From assembly GCA_948144175.1 (NCBI GenBank), contig CANXME010002654.1:1-64000 (forward strand): DNA of 64,000 nucleotides. Reading direction: 5' to 3'. The notes beneath the pieces are model-generated. The model did not search any database. It was not told where the DNA came from and worked only from the letters and a program-made list of their open reading frames with translations. Position numbers and translations under genes: made by a program. This DNA comes from Closterium sp. NIES-65 (lineage: Eukaryota; Streptophyta; Zygnematophyceae; Desmidiales; Closteriaceae). Below, in pieces: positions 53,751-64,000 of this stretch (its first letter is position 1; each line of letters starts with the position of its first letter).

Positions 53751-54843
53751 TGTTGGTGTAAGGGCCTAATAAACTCAAGCTATTAAGACTTTATCAAACT
53801 TAAAACCTCTCCTCGGGATCACCTCCAAGGGTCCTTGGGTGCCTGGTACAAGACCAGCCCCTATCCTCGGGTCCGAGTTTCTAGAAAGAGGGATCAAGAG
53901 GGACTTAGTCAAAACAGCAAGAGTACCTTGAACGTCGCGCAACATATTGTGAAGACCGTTGATTGGATTAAGCTGAGAATTTACTATATCGAAGCTCACT
54001 CTAAGAGCTTTAAAATAAGCCAAGTTGCCTCGCGAAAGGTTTTGCCATTACGAAGTTATGGCTCGGACAGCGTTAGCCTAGCGTTGGAGTGCTAGCGTAC
54101 TAGCGTTGACTCGGGTAGCATTCCGCCGTCGCACCGCGTAGAAAGGAAATTCCAGCAAGGAAGGAATTCGCTTGAATCAATTTCACTATTTTCAGGTACA
54201 AACAGAGAAGGAATAAATAGCTCTAGCTAGCAAGGACCTTGGGAATCAACCTGGGAACAACCAGGGATGATCCCAAATAATTCCAAGCAACAGAACCAGC
54301 CTGGCTGGACAAAATAGCAGGTGGTAGGTTGGTGAACAACCTCTGGTTATGTTTTTCCAACCTGGGAAAACAACAACCAGGTTCAGGTCCTAAAAACAGA
54401 GCCTGTTTTGTCTTTGCCCAACCAGCCAAATGCTGGTTCTGCTGGTTTCCCCTGGCCCTGTAGCATGCAGATACAGACAAACAACATCCAACCTTCACCT
54501 AAATTGTACCCCTATAGTGCCTGCCCTGCTACACTATAGTCAACCAAACAAAACAGTACAATTTCGAGTTGGATAGAACTGAATCTGCGCAATCAAGTAA
54601 GTTGAACCGCAAAGCTTCCATCTTGGGTTCCTTTGCGAGCTCGTCCTTTCTGCTTGTACTGTTCATAGCGCGTACAATGTTATGCCGAAGCGCACATTGT
54701 GCGAGTACCTGCAAATGCTTCAAGCGAAAATTGCAAAAGCAAACAAACACACGAACATACCATTCACACGCAAATGCATTCGCACACGCATACTCGTACA
54801 AACAGACAACAGGATGTCGTGCAATGTGAATTTGCACCCAACA
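53751..54843. mobile_element. Solo-LTR-like insertion within Copia-E
   Basis: The 1,093-bp segment starts tgttggtgtaagg and ends tttgcacccaaca (inverted ends tgttgg...ccaaca). It is flanked by the 5-bp duplication atgac (53,746-53,750 and 54,844-54,848). No coding domain is present. Size, TG...CA ends and the 5-bp duplication fit a solo LTR. No related copy is seen in the window. Confidence 0.82.
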
Positions 54844-54848
54844 ATGAC

Positions 54849-55500
54849 CTGCACACGACCTGACCTTGCATACCCTCTTAGCATCTTAGCACGCTATGTT
54901 GCTCCTGGGAGACACAGACCAGAGCACATGGCTGCAGCGAAGAGGGTGTTGCGCTACTTGTGCAGTACGTCGGGCATGTGGCTTGTGCTTGGAGGGCAGA
55001 GTCCAGTGGTCCTCACTGGGCACGCAGACGCTTCTTGGGCTGACGACCAGGCTACGCAGTGATCGTCACAGGGTTACACCTTCAGCCTTAGTTCCGGCTC
55101 TGTTTCGTGGCGGGCTACCCGCTCGTCCTCTGTTCTTGGCTCCAGTTGTGATGCTGAGATCTACGCCGGGGCCATGGCTGCACAGGAGCTTCGCTGGCTC
55201 ACCTACCTGTTGACTGACCTTGGAGAGCCGCCTCGTTCTCCTCCAGTGCTGTACGTAGACAACAAGGCCATGCTGGCCTTGTGTCGGGAGCAGAGACTGG
55301 AGCACAGAACGAAGCACATTGCTCTTCGCTACTTCCTTGCTCGTGAGCTACAGCAACGTGGTCAGCTGCTCCTTGCGTATGTGGCCTCAGAGGCCAACAC
55401 TGCTGATATCTTCACGAAGGCGCTTGCGCCTTGTGATCATCAGCGCTTCTGTACTCAGCTTGGTCTTGTGCCTGCCTTGCCTCACTTGCTCACCACTTGA
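54849..55500 (+). mobile_element. Copia-E RNase H region
   Basis: After the insertion the frame continues with CTRPDLAYPLSILARYVAPG, GHADASWADD, and the RNase H end VLYVDNKAMLALCREQ, HRTKHIALRYFLA-type sequence and ANTADIFTKALAP. The stop is at 55,500. These are standard Copia blocks. Confidence 0.85.
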
Positions 55501-55814
55501 CCTTGTTTGTACTGTTACATATATATATACACCTGCTCTTGCTTGTCTAGCCTTATATATATATGTAATCCTGCATGTGAACTGGCCTTGTTTGGGCGAA
55601 ATTCTCGAGGCCGTTGAGATTCGAATCAATCCGACGGTCGAAATTCCAACTTTTTCGCCACTGGACCTGAGGAGTGTTCGAAAACCGGTTTGAGGGGGAC
55701 GTTAGAAAATAGCGCGGAACTGGTTTACGCACCCGAAATCGGCGCTTTCCGTCGTCGCTTCCGCGGTTTTAAAAGCGAAGTTTAAGCGGTCGAAAAACTT
55801 CGCTTGCAAACAGG

Positions 55815-55827
55815 TTCTGATTACCAA
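55815..55827 (-). promoter_or_regulatory. Primer-like site of Gypsy-B
   Basis: Read on the minus strand, cttggtaatcagaac follows the 5' LTR end directly. It resembles the tggtatcagag primer site complementary to initiator tRNA-Met. Confidence 0.5.
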
Positions 55828-55828
55828 G

Positions 55829-56206
55829 TGTGAGGATCTAGGATCGAGCTCAGAAATGAGAGTTTGAATTGAATTGAATTGAATGATCACCTGGGTACAA
55901 CACGAGGCTATATATAGGCTCGACACAAGGCCCCGTAACCAGGTGTTACGCGAAGGTTCCGCGGGTCGCGAAGTGTCCCGAACAGATCCTTACCGAATTC
56001 GGTAGAAGGCAATTCGGTGGCAACCGAAACGCCAGAAATCGGTGCACGCAACCTAGCTCGGTGCTATAACTATAATAAAATATAGGAAAGCACCTAGCCT
56101 AGGAAATCAAGCAATTCATGCATGCATATAGTTATCCTATGCTAGAAATAGCATAATAAAGTAAAGGCAAGCAAGCATAGCTGGCATAAGCCATCGTACT
56201 CTCACA
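55829..56206 (-). repeat. 5' LTR of Gypsy-B
   Basis: The 378-bp partner of 42,399-42,776. A TATA-like ctatatatagg lies at about 55,907-55,917. The flanking gaggg at 56,207-56,211 matches that before the 3' LTR. Confidence 0.9.
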
Positions 56207-58240
56207 GAGGGAGAGGGGCAGTGCAGTAGGGGAAGAGGCGGTAGAAAAGAACCGACTCGTCAAAGGTGAGGTCCTGAGAGGCGAAGACTGCCAGCCAGGC
56301 GCGTCAGGGACAAAGCCAAGGAAGACACAGCGAATGGTGCGGGAGGAGAGCTTGTCCGCGGACGTATCGCGGACAAGGGCACGCGACGCATCGCCAACCT
56401 CCCCCGTCCAGCGCAGTGTGGGCGAGGTGTCCGGCAAGGAGACACGGGGCCAAAGGTTGAGCTGCTGCACGGCGTACGGGACCACAAACGGCCATAGAAA
56501 ATGGGGAGCCGCCACATGAATCAAGGAGGTACGAGCGACCTCCATGACTAAGCCAATGCGGCGCTCAGCAATCCCATTTTGTTGTGGTGAGCCCGGAAGC
56601 GTGAACGACTGCTCGATACCCTCCCCCTGGCAGAAGGCCCGCAAGAGGTCGGAGGTGAATTCACCACCTCTGTCAGAGTGCAGACGCAGGACTGGAAGGT
56701 CCTGGCGGAACCTGCGGCGGAGCCGGAGACGAACAACAGGGACCTCACCCTTGGTGCGCAAGGGGAAGACCGTGGAGTACCGCGAGTAGTCGTCGACAAC
56801 CAGCAGAAAGTACCGCTCACCGCCCTGTCCACGAACGCGGGCTGGGCCTCACACGTCTAGGTGGAGGGTCTGCAGAGGAGCCTCTGTCGGGGGAAACGAG
56901 GAGGAGAGAGGAGCGGCGCGCTGCCGCCCCTCGACGCAAGGAAGGCAGGGCGGCGCAGGCGAGGCAGGGAGGGGAGGGAGAGACCTTGGAAGACCAGACA
57001 CAAGGAGGCGACGGTGCATGCCACGTAGACGTGGCAGGGAGGGGTGGCCCAGGCGGTGGTGCTAGAGAAGAGTCTGGTGCGACAAGGAGCGACACTCACA
57101 AGGGGAGGCTACCTGACCTTATGCTGAAACCTGAATAGTAGCAGCTACCTGAAGAGGCGCAGTCGTCAGTGTGTAAAGACTCGACCATGGCCGTCGGGTA
57201 AACGTGGCCAGGTGGCGGCTGGTCCGAGAGCACGTACAGATCGCCACACACTGTCCTCCAGGGGTAAAGGTGTCAACCCACTGGTCCTGGAGAACTGCGT
57301 TGCTCACTAAGTTCGTAGAGAACGAGGGGAGGTGGAAGCCTGTCACTGAGCCAGACGGAACCGCCGGGCACGGAAGCACAGTGGTGGACTGTGCAAGAAC
57401 TGGGCCCCCTGAGGGGTCAGCTAGAGAGACTGCAACAGGTGCATGGAGTGGTGTGAGTGCAGTACTGTCACGGAAGAAGCAGCGGGAAGTACCTGAGTCA
57501 AGCGTGAAGGTGTGCAAGGCCTCAGGAGGCGCAGTACCTAAGGAAGCAGACTCGCTAGCACCTAAGGCAGCAGCTTCACTAGCACCTAGAGCAGCAACCT
57601 CTATACCGGGGTTGTACTGCACACACAAGTGACAGTCACTCTCAGCATCACCAGGCAAAGCGGACATGGCAGTAAGGATGGCGTCATAGTCTAATGCAAA
57701 GACAGCAACGCCCGACCTAAGCAGCTCAGGCCAGGGGGGGATCTCAGCCTCGTCGCCAAACTCTGTGCGACAGGCGTCAGTCAAATAGGCGAGGCAGCGG
57801 GACTGTGCGTAACCAGGTGTCCCACATGTCTCACCAGCTCGACGACCTGTGCGAATGACGTACGGGCAGCGACCTGGACTCGGAGACGGCCCACGCTGGT
57901 AAAGCCACTCACGAAGCTGCCGGGGCGTACGGGTCGAACGCCCCCGTAGCTGCATCTGGCCACCACCAGACACTCCGCACAAAACAGCGCCACAGTGACT
58001 GCTACTTCGGCCAGCGCGCACGCCTGCACGCCCCACCAACGCGCACGCCAACGCGCCCGCCAGCGCGTCACGCCAGCGCGCACGCCAGCGCGCACACCAG
58101 AGCGCCACGCCAGCGCACCACGCCGCCTGCTCGCCAGCCAGCGCGCCGCACCGCCCGCCAGCCAGCGCGCCGCGCCGCCCGCCTGTCCGCATGCCGCGTC
58201 GCCTGCCCACCTGCACGCCTGCGCGCTTGCCCACACGCCA
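56207..58240 (-). mobile_element. Copia-D, right part: gag end, protease and integrase
   Basis: The minus strand gives, in order, RQLREWLYQRGPSPSPGRCP with a Cys-rich stretch (57,780-57,930). A protease segment EALHTFTLDSGTSRCFFRD follows at about 57,465-57,525. The integrase has SGTFCWLSTTTR-type sequence, LRLHSDRGGEFTSDLLRAFC (about 56,640-56,700), SPQQNGIAERRIGLVMEVAR and HFLWPFVVPYAVQQLNLWPR. The Gly-tract part of gag seems replaced by Ala/Arg-rich repeats at 57,990-58,200. The copy is broken. It continues at 41,050-42,398. Confidence 0.8.
57990..58230. repeat. GC-rich repeat (cagcgcgcacgc type) at the Copia-D/Copia-F junction
   Basis: Degenerate units of about 12-16 bp (cgccagcgcgcacgccagcg) lie between minus-strand Copia-D and plus-strand Copia-F. 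Confidence 0.7.
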
Positions 58241-58319
58241 ATGACTGTCTCACCCTCCCGTGGCTGGCAGCCGCGCTCTCTCACTTTCACCCCCTATGGC
58301 GACCTCCTGAGTACTTTGC

Positions 58320-59279
58320 TTTGACCATGAGGGGAGACCGATTGACTTTAGTACGTGGCTTACGCAGGCGCAGTGCCACCTTAGGAGCCAGCGGCAGGAT
58401 GGCGTCCACGTGTTCGCACACGCGTCCGGTACTCAGACCGCCCCTCAGCAGCCTAACCCGCTGCCCACTACCCCACTGCCTACTCCTGAGCAGGAGGCCG
58501 AGTACCAGCGCCAGTTCCTCGCTCGCGATGTGTGGGATTCTTGTGACGCCGCTGCCTGCCTCGCCCTGACCGACCTTCTCCCGCCGATAGAGGCAGTCCA
58601 TTTCACTCAGGTCAAGTCTGCTGCAGATCTGTATAAGGCTATTGTTGCTCGCTACTCCACTCCCTCCTCTGCTTCACTCAGTCGCCTCCTCTTACCCTTT
58701 ATCTACCCTGACCTCGCCTCCTTTGAGAATGTCTCTGACCTCGCTACCCACCTGCGCTCCCTTGATGCTCGCTTTCGCGCTGCTTGCACTGAGGACCAGC
58801 TTGCCCTTGCCCCACCCCCTATGTGGCTCACTATTCACTGGCTAGTCACTCGCCTCCCTGACCGCCTAGCCACAGCCCGCGACGCGTTTCTTCCGAAGCA
58901 CCCCACTAAGCTTACCATTGATCTTCTTGAGACTGCTCTCTCGAAGATCGAGAGTAACCTCCTCACTGTTGACTCTGCCTCTTCCGCGCCTCCTCCTCGT
59001 CTTTTTGAGGGGTGTGCGGTACCACAGCTTCCCACCTTCTCTGCCTCACTTGCCACCCCCACGTCTTTTGCCTCTGAGGAGACGGCGGATGTTTCTGTCT
59101 ATGGCGGGCAGAAACGTGGCAAGGCTTGTAAGAGGGGCGGGAAGGGCGGCGGGGGTACTGGAGGTGGTGCGGGTAGTGGCGGTGGCGGTGGAGTAGGTGG
59201 TGGGAGTGGTGGTTGGGGTGGCTCGGGACCTGACGGCCCTCCTTTCGACGGTGGAGTTTTCACTGGTGGTGAGGGGTCC

Positions 59280-59311
<32 letters not shown>

Positions 59312-59620
59312 GTCGACTCCTCAGTAGCTGCCACCGCCAGGACAGCAGCAGCGGCAGGGACAGCAGCAGCAGCGACAGGGCCAGCATCAGCGCCCGCCAC
59401 AGCAACAGCCTCAGCAGTGGAGGTCTGCGGGTCCCCCGAGCACTGGGCGCAGTGGCGCCCCCTCCAGTCGGGGACCTTGCTCGTCCGGCCGTGACGTTGG
59501 TCCTTGTGAGTACTGGATCCTTACGGGTCCTCCTCAGGACTCGTACTGCAGCCGCCCCGACCACTCTGCTGCACGCTGCTTCAGTCGTCTCGACGACCTC
59601 TACCTCTTGCACCACGGCCC
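58320..59620 (+). mobile_element. Copia-F gag region
   Basis: It shows DHEGRPIDFSTWLTQAQCHL, ARDVWDSCDAAACLALTDLL, LYKAIVARYSTPSSASLSRL and HWLVTRLPDRLATARDAF, all typical UBN2-type gag. A shorter Gly-rich linker (59,145-59,225), a poly-Gln tract (59,280-59,315) and a Cys/His segment near 59,500-59,580 (CEYWILTGPPQDSYC, then HSAARC) follow. It is a different family from Copia-C and Copia-E. Confidence 0.82.
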
Positions 59621-61535
59621 CTCCGCTCCCCCGCCGCCACGCTGGGGGACACTTCTTGCTCGTGGTATTGCTGTTTTTGATATGACTATGGATGATGCTA
59701 GGTCATATGCCATGTATGCTGATGTTGACAATAGTGCTCTTGGATCTGTGTTCTTGCCGGTACCTAGCTTAGGATCCTTGCCTGTTGCTAGAGTAGGCGC
59801 TAGTGTAGGATCTTGTTTAGCTACTAGTACAGGTACTCCCTCGGCGGACGCCTCTCTCTCCTTCACACTGGACTCCGGAGCGTCACACTACTTCTTCCGC
59901 GACTGCACGACTCTCTCTCCGCTACCGGCGCCTGTCCCTGTAGCACTGGCCGATCCCTCTTCGGGACCAGTCTTTGCGACTCACGCCACTACACTCCCTT
60001 GCCCAGCTGCTCCTTTCGGTTCCCTGGCTGGCCTCCACATTCCTACGTTCTCTAGGAACCTGGTTGGTGTGGGCACCCTGGCGAGACAGCACGTCGGGGT
60101 CTGGGTTGAGCCTTCTGGTGACACCGCGGTCTATGTAGACGGTGACATGTACGCCCCCTTGGCCACTATACGCCAGGAGACGAGCTCCGGTCTGTACACC
60201 CTCCGCACCGACCGCCGTCAGGTTCCCCCGTCCCACCAGGTAGCCGAGTCCAGTCAGGTTGCTGTGTCATGTGTAGTTGTTGCGTCGTGCTCGTGTCGGT
60301 CGCTTGCCCACCCCTCCCTCCTCTGGCACCACCGCCTTGGTCACCCTTCCCTCCCTTGTATCCGCGCTATGTCCAGTCAACGTCTTGTCTTAGGCCTCCC
60401 CTAAGTCCTCCCGCCACTCCCGCCGTCCCCAGCTCCTCCGTGTGGTCCTTGTGTCCAGGGTCGGCTGCGCGCCACCCCTCACTCCTCCTCCCTTTGTCCG
60501 GCCACCGAGCCCTTCGAGACTCTCCATTTAGACGTCTGGGGCCCTGCTCCCCGCCTTGGCCCTGCGCGTGAGAGTTTCTTTCTGGTGGTCATTGACGACT
60601 ACTCTCGGCACACCACCGTGTTCCCTTTGGCGAAGAAGCCCGACGTGACTTCTACGCTGATCGGGTGGCTCCTCGCCACCGAGGGCACTCGCGGTCGTCG
60701 TGTCAGTTGTCTTCACTCCGACTGTGGGGGTGAGTTTCGCTCCGGCATTCTCGCTAGATTCTGTGCTGAGCAGGGCATCACCCAGTCCTGGACTCTTCCA
60801 GACTCTCCACAGCAGAATGGGGTTGCTGAGCGCCGCTTAGGCCTGGTCATTGAGATTGCTCGCACCTCCATGATCCACGCCCGCACGCCCCATTTTCTGT
60901 GGCCCTACGCGGCTCGGTACGCCGCTCACCAGCTGAACCTCTGGCCTCGCGTCTCTCGGCCAGGGGCTTCACCTACCAGTCTTTGGACAGGGTCCCCTGG
61001 TGTTGCGTCAAGGTTTAGTGTCTGGGGCTGCTTGGCTCTTTTCCGTGACACCTCTGCGGACAAGATCTCGCCTCGCTTTGTCCCCTGTGTCTTCCTTGGT
61101 TTCCCAGAGGGCTCCCCTGACTTCACCTTTTACCACCCTCCCTCCCACCGGTTCTTTGACTCTCGTGACGTCCGCTTCAACGAGTCCGTCCCCTACTACG
61201 TCCGGTACCCCTGTCGAGGTCTCCCGGTTCCCCCCCCTCCCCTCTTCCTGGCTCCAGCCCCTCCTCCTCCCGCCCCTCCTCCTCCCGCCCCTACTCCTCC
61301 GGTACCCCCCCCTGTTCCCGCTCCGTCTGGTGTGTCCCACGCTACTCCCCCCCCCTCGGTACCCCCCCAGGTCTCTCCTCATTCCCCACAGTTGTCCTCA
61401 CCGCCTCCGCAGCAGCCGTCAGCGCTTCCTTTACCGGCCACTGCGGCCTCTGAGGGTGTTGGTGCTCAAGGTGAGGGCTCTGGCGGTGCTCCCTCTGGGG
61501 GTGCTGGCGTTAGAGCTGTTCGTGCACCTACATGA
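59607..61535 (+). mobile_element. Copia-F protease and integrase regions
   Basis: The protease motif LSFTLDSGASHYFFRD lies at about 59,855-59,905. The pre-integrase segment LLWHHRLGHPSLPCIRAMSS lies near 60,320-60,380. Integrase blocks are FFLVVIDDYSRHTTVFPLAK, CLHSDCGGEFRSGILARFCA, SPQQNGVAERRLGLVIEIAR, HFLWPYAARYAAHQLNLWPR and FVPCVFLGFPEGSPDFTFYH. The 317-codon frame 60,585-61,535 is open. Confidence 0.87.
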
Positions 61536-62639
61536 GCAGCCAGTTCTGGGGGTGTTGGCGTTGGCGCTGAGCGTGCACCTGCCACAACTGCCCGTTCCGA
61601 GGGTACTGGAGCTGTTGGTGGTGCTGGAGCTGGTGGTGTTTCTGGAGTTGGAGAGTCTGGGGCTGGTGATGGTGCCACTGGAGGCACCACGACTGGGGGT
61701 GCGTGTACACCTCCTACAAGTGCTAGTCGTGCTGCCGCGGGAGGTACTCGCTCTGGGGGTGCTCAGCCGGGTACTGTCGAGGACGGAGCCGGTTCTTCTG
61801 CTGCGTCTCCTGACACCACTCCTCCTCCCCACCCCTACCCGACTCGTTACCAGGCCCTTCTTCGTCTAAAGCATGAGGAGCAGCAGCGTTTGGAGCGTAA
61901 GAGGTCGGAGGTTCAGCAGCGGGTGGAGCGTGAGAGGTTGGAGTTGCAGCGGGAGCAGCAGCAGCAGCAGAAGCAGCACCCGAAGCAGCCTGCGGCCCCT
62001 GTTTCTAGCCTTCGGGCCCTTGGTCTCCCCTCCTCTCCTCATGTGTTCGGTCCTACGTTTCCTCCTCCGGACTCAGCTCCGGCTGTGTTCCCTCGTTCTT
62101 AGTCTCCTCCGTCTCCCTCTCCTCTCGCCCACACTTGGACCTCTCGTCCCCCTCGTGCTCGTCCTTCGTCACCTGTCACTGACCTCCGTACCGTGTTGTT
62201 TCGTCCTAGTCCTCCTCGTCCTCCTCTGTCTGTTCTTCCTCGTCCTCCTGAGTCGTCCCTCACTGCTTCCCTGTCCACTCCGATCACTGACTACTACCGC
62301 ACGTACCGCCCCACACTCTCTCGTATTCTCGCCTCTCTTGTTACAGACCCTCGTGCCTCTCGTTCCTGCGTCGCGGTCCTCACTGCCGCTGTCACTGACT
62401 TTACTGCTACGCGTCGCCTTGACTACGCCACTCGAGTTGTGGCCACTCCTCCTGTCCGTCCTCTGTCCGCCGTGGGTGAGTCTGCCTTTGGCTGTGACGT
62501 CCTAGAGGACAGACAGTTTGAGCTAGAGTTCCTGGCAGCTGCTTCGCCTCATCTCTATGCCATGCTCCTCGCTCCTGAGGGAGACCCCGACGCTCCTGAC
62601 ATACCTACTCCTCGCACTTACGCTGAGGCAGTGTCAGGG

Positions 62640-64000
62640 CCTTGGGCCTCTCAGTAGAGAGCTGCCATGGACGCAGAGATGGCCTCCTACAGGTCCACAG
62701 GCACTTACGTTGACGAGGCTCCCCCTCCAGGGGCGAACATAGTTGACGGCATGTGGATCTTCAAAAGCGGCCGCCGGGATCTCCCCCAGTCTTCAATGCA
62801 CGCTACGTGGCTAAAGGGTTCAGTCAGCGTGAGGGAGTTGACTTCTTTCAGACCTTTGTGCCCACCCCGAAGATGACCACTCTTTGGGTGTTACTGCTCG
62901 TAGCAGCGCAGAGAGACTACGAGCTACACTCTCTTGACTTCTCCACTGCCTTCCTCCAGGGCAGTCTACACGAGGAGATCTGGCTGCGTCGTCCTCCAGG
63001 CTTCACTGGCTCCTTCCCGCCTGGGACCCAGTGGAACCTTAGACGACCAGTCTACGGTCTACGCCAAGCACCCCGTGAGTGGCACGACACTCTCCGCTCT
63101 ACTTTGTCTGACCTCGGGTTTGAGCCGTCTTCCGCCAACCCGTTGCTGTTTGTTCGTCATGGGCGCACACCTTTCTTTGTTCTCGTCTACGTTGACGACC
63201 TGGTTTTTGCCACAGCCGACACAGTTGCACTCGCGGAGGTGAAGTCCGAACTGCAGAAGAGACACACCTGCACTGACCTTCGGGAACTGCGCCGCTACCT
63301 TGGCCGATCTCCAGGGACAGAGCCGCTCGCACCATCACTCTGACTCAGTCACACATGGTGCAGCAGGTCCTTCAGCGGTTCGGGCTTCAGCACTCTTCTC
63401 CTACACCCACCCCTCTTGCTGTAGACCACAGAATCACTATGCCTTTTCCTGACGAGCCGTTCGAGCCCAGTGGTCCCTACGCAGAGCTGGTGGACTGCCT
63501 CATGTACCTGATGACGTGTACTCGCCCGGACCTTGCCTTCCCTCTTAGCATCCTTTCTCGCTTTGTTGCGACTGGGAGACACCGTCCTGTTCACTGGGCG
63601 GCGGCTTAGAGGGTGGCGAAGTACCTCGGCACGACATCAGACATGGGGCTTGTACTTGGAGGGACACAGCCAGTTGTACTCACCGGTCACTTCGACTCCT
63701 CCTACGCCGACGACGTTGAGACTCAGAGGTCTACGCAGGGTTACTGTTTCAGCCTGAGCTCTGGAGCTGTTTCGTGGAGGTCCACTCGGTCCTCCTCTGT
63801 TGCGACTTCTACCGCAGAGGTCGAGATCTACGCTGGAGCCCCTTGCTGCATAGGAGCTACGCTGGTTGACCTTCTTGCTCACTGACCTTGGTGAGTTCCC
63901 GAGCTCTGCACCGACCTTGTTTGCTGACAACAAAGCGATGATTCTCCTGTGTCGTGAGCCTCGACTGGAGAGCAGAGTGAAGCACATCGACGTCAGGTAC
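62640..64000 (+). mobile_element. Copia-F reverse transcriptase and RNase H, 3' part outside the window
   Basis: Blocks are AMDAEMASYRSTGTYVDEAP, ARYVAKGFSQREGVDFFQTF, HSLDFSTAFLQGSLHEEIWL, PVYGLRQAPREWHDTLRSTL and FVLVYVDDLVFATAD. Later come CTRPDLAFPLSILSRFVATG and the RNase H part GHFDSSYADD. Confidence 0.88.

Larger units (their letters stand above)
47347..55690 (+). mobile_element. Copia-E: Copia element nested in Gypsy-B
   Basis: A 124-bp 5' LTR (47,347-47,470; tgtcagatttat to cattttctca) is followed by the primer site tggtatcgagcagg. A GC-rich leader, gag (48,532-49,860), protease, integrase, linker, reverse transcriptase and RNase H (to 55,500) come in Copia order. A purine tract, tttgaggggga, lies at 55,689-55,699. 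I could not recognise the 3' LTR. The reverse transcriptase is split by a 1,093-bp insertion at 53,751. The element has several breaks. Confidence 0.85.
42399..56206 (-). mobile_element. Gypsy-B: Gypsy LTR retrotransposon, split by Copia-E
   Basis: Paired LTRs of 378 bp lie at 42,399-42,776 and 55,829-56,206. Both run tgtgaggatctagg to tactctcaca and differ at only about ten positions by eye. They are bounded by the 5-bp duplication gaggg. On the minus strand there is a primer-like site after the right LTR, gag (46,509-47,346), protease and reverse transcriptase (44,667-46,412), RNase H (44,116-44,706), integrase (42,985-44,100) and a purine tract (tttgagggggggacg) before the left LTR. Copia-E was inserted near the gag start. 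Low LTR divergence suggests a fairly young insertion, with a few breaks outside the long pol frame. Confidence 0.9.
58320..64000 (+). mobile_element. Copia-F: Copia element, gag to RNase H, runs off the right edge
   Basis: Plus-strand order is gag (58,320-59,620), protease (59,860-60,100), GAG-pre-integrase (60,310-60,370), integrase (60,520-61,200), linker (61,250-61,900), reverse transcriptase (62,640-63,530), RNase H (63,640 to the end). No 5' LTR was recognised next to Copia-D. The 3' end is outside the window. It has several breaks. Confidence 0.85.

Noticed and set aside
55500-55828. 3' LTR of Copia-E
   Set aside because: The purine tract is present, but nothing after it resembles the 124-bp 5' LTR. 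The sequence from about 55,700 on looks like the leader of Gypsy-B.

Overview
The window looks like nuclear DNA of a green plant-lineage organism, most likely a streptophyte alga. A zygnematophyte such as Closterium is my best guess, from the style of the Copia gag proteins and their Gly-rich linkers; this is inference, and no rRNA or other marker is present. Support comes from a spliced, plant-like 3-hydroxyacyl-CoA dehydratase gene (PAS2), GT-AG introns, and abundant Copia, Gypsy and hAT elements. The DNA is GC-rich and unusually loaded with minisatellites.

Layout. 1-4.0 kb: two Copia remnants in opposite orientation around a GTCGAC-rich stretch, then a CT-rich minisatellite. 4.7-12.7 kb: a Gypsy element on the minus strand (Gypsy-A) whose pol region carries an extra domain resembling a cytosine-5 DNA methyltransferase between protease and reverse transcriptase. 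12.7-13.8 kb: a 14-bp minisatellite. 14.0-19.1 kb: pieces of a host gene on the plus strand with a TBC (Rab-GAP) domain, several exons of which are expanded by in-frame minisatellites. 20.2-22.1 kb: a 22-bp minisatellite of about 2 kb. 22.2-25.0 kb: mixed low-complexity DNA. 25.56-30.63 kb: PAS2 on the minus strand, nine exons, 218 residues, apparently intact, with introns full of tandem repeats that often abut splice sites. 31.1-31.8 kb: an LTR with its primer-binding site. 31.8-33.9 kb: a reduced hAT-like element. 34.1-36.5 kb: the 5' part of a Copia element (Copia-C). 38.0-40.9 kb: a hAT element with terminal inverted repeats and an 8-bp target duplication, sitting inside a 9-bp minisatellite.

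41 kb to the end is a stack of nested retroelements. A minus-strand Copia (Copia-D) is split by a minus-strand Gypsy (Gypsy-B; paired 378-bp LTRs, 5-bp duplication gaggg). Gypsy-B is split by a plus-strand Copia (Copia-E), which is split by a 1,093-bp solo-LTR-like insertion (5-bp duplication atgac). Another plus-strand Copia (Copia-F) follows and runs off the right end.

The only host genes I can support are PAS2 (very-long-chain fatty acid elongation in the ER) and the fragmentary TBC-domain gene (Rab GTPase regulation). They have no evident functional link. The strongest leads are the methyltransferase-bearing Gypsy and the repeated association of minisatellites with exon-intron borders in both host genes.
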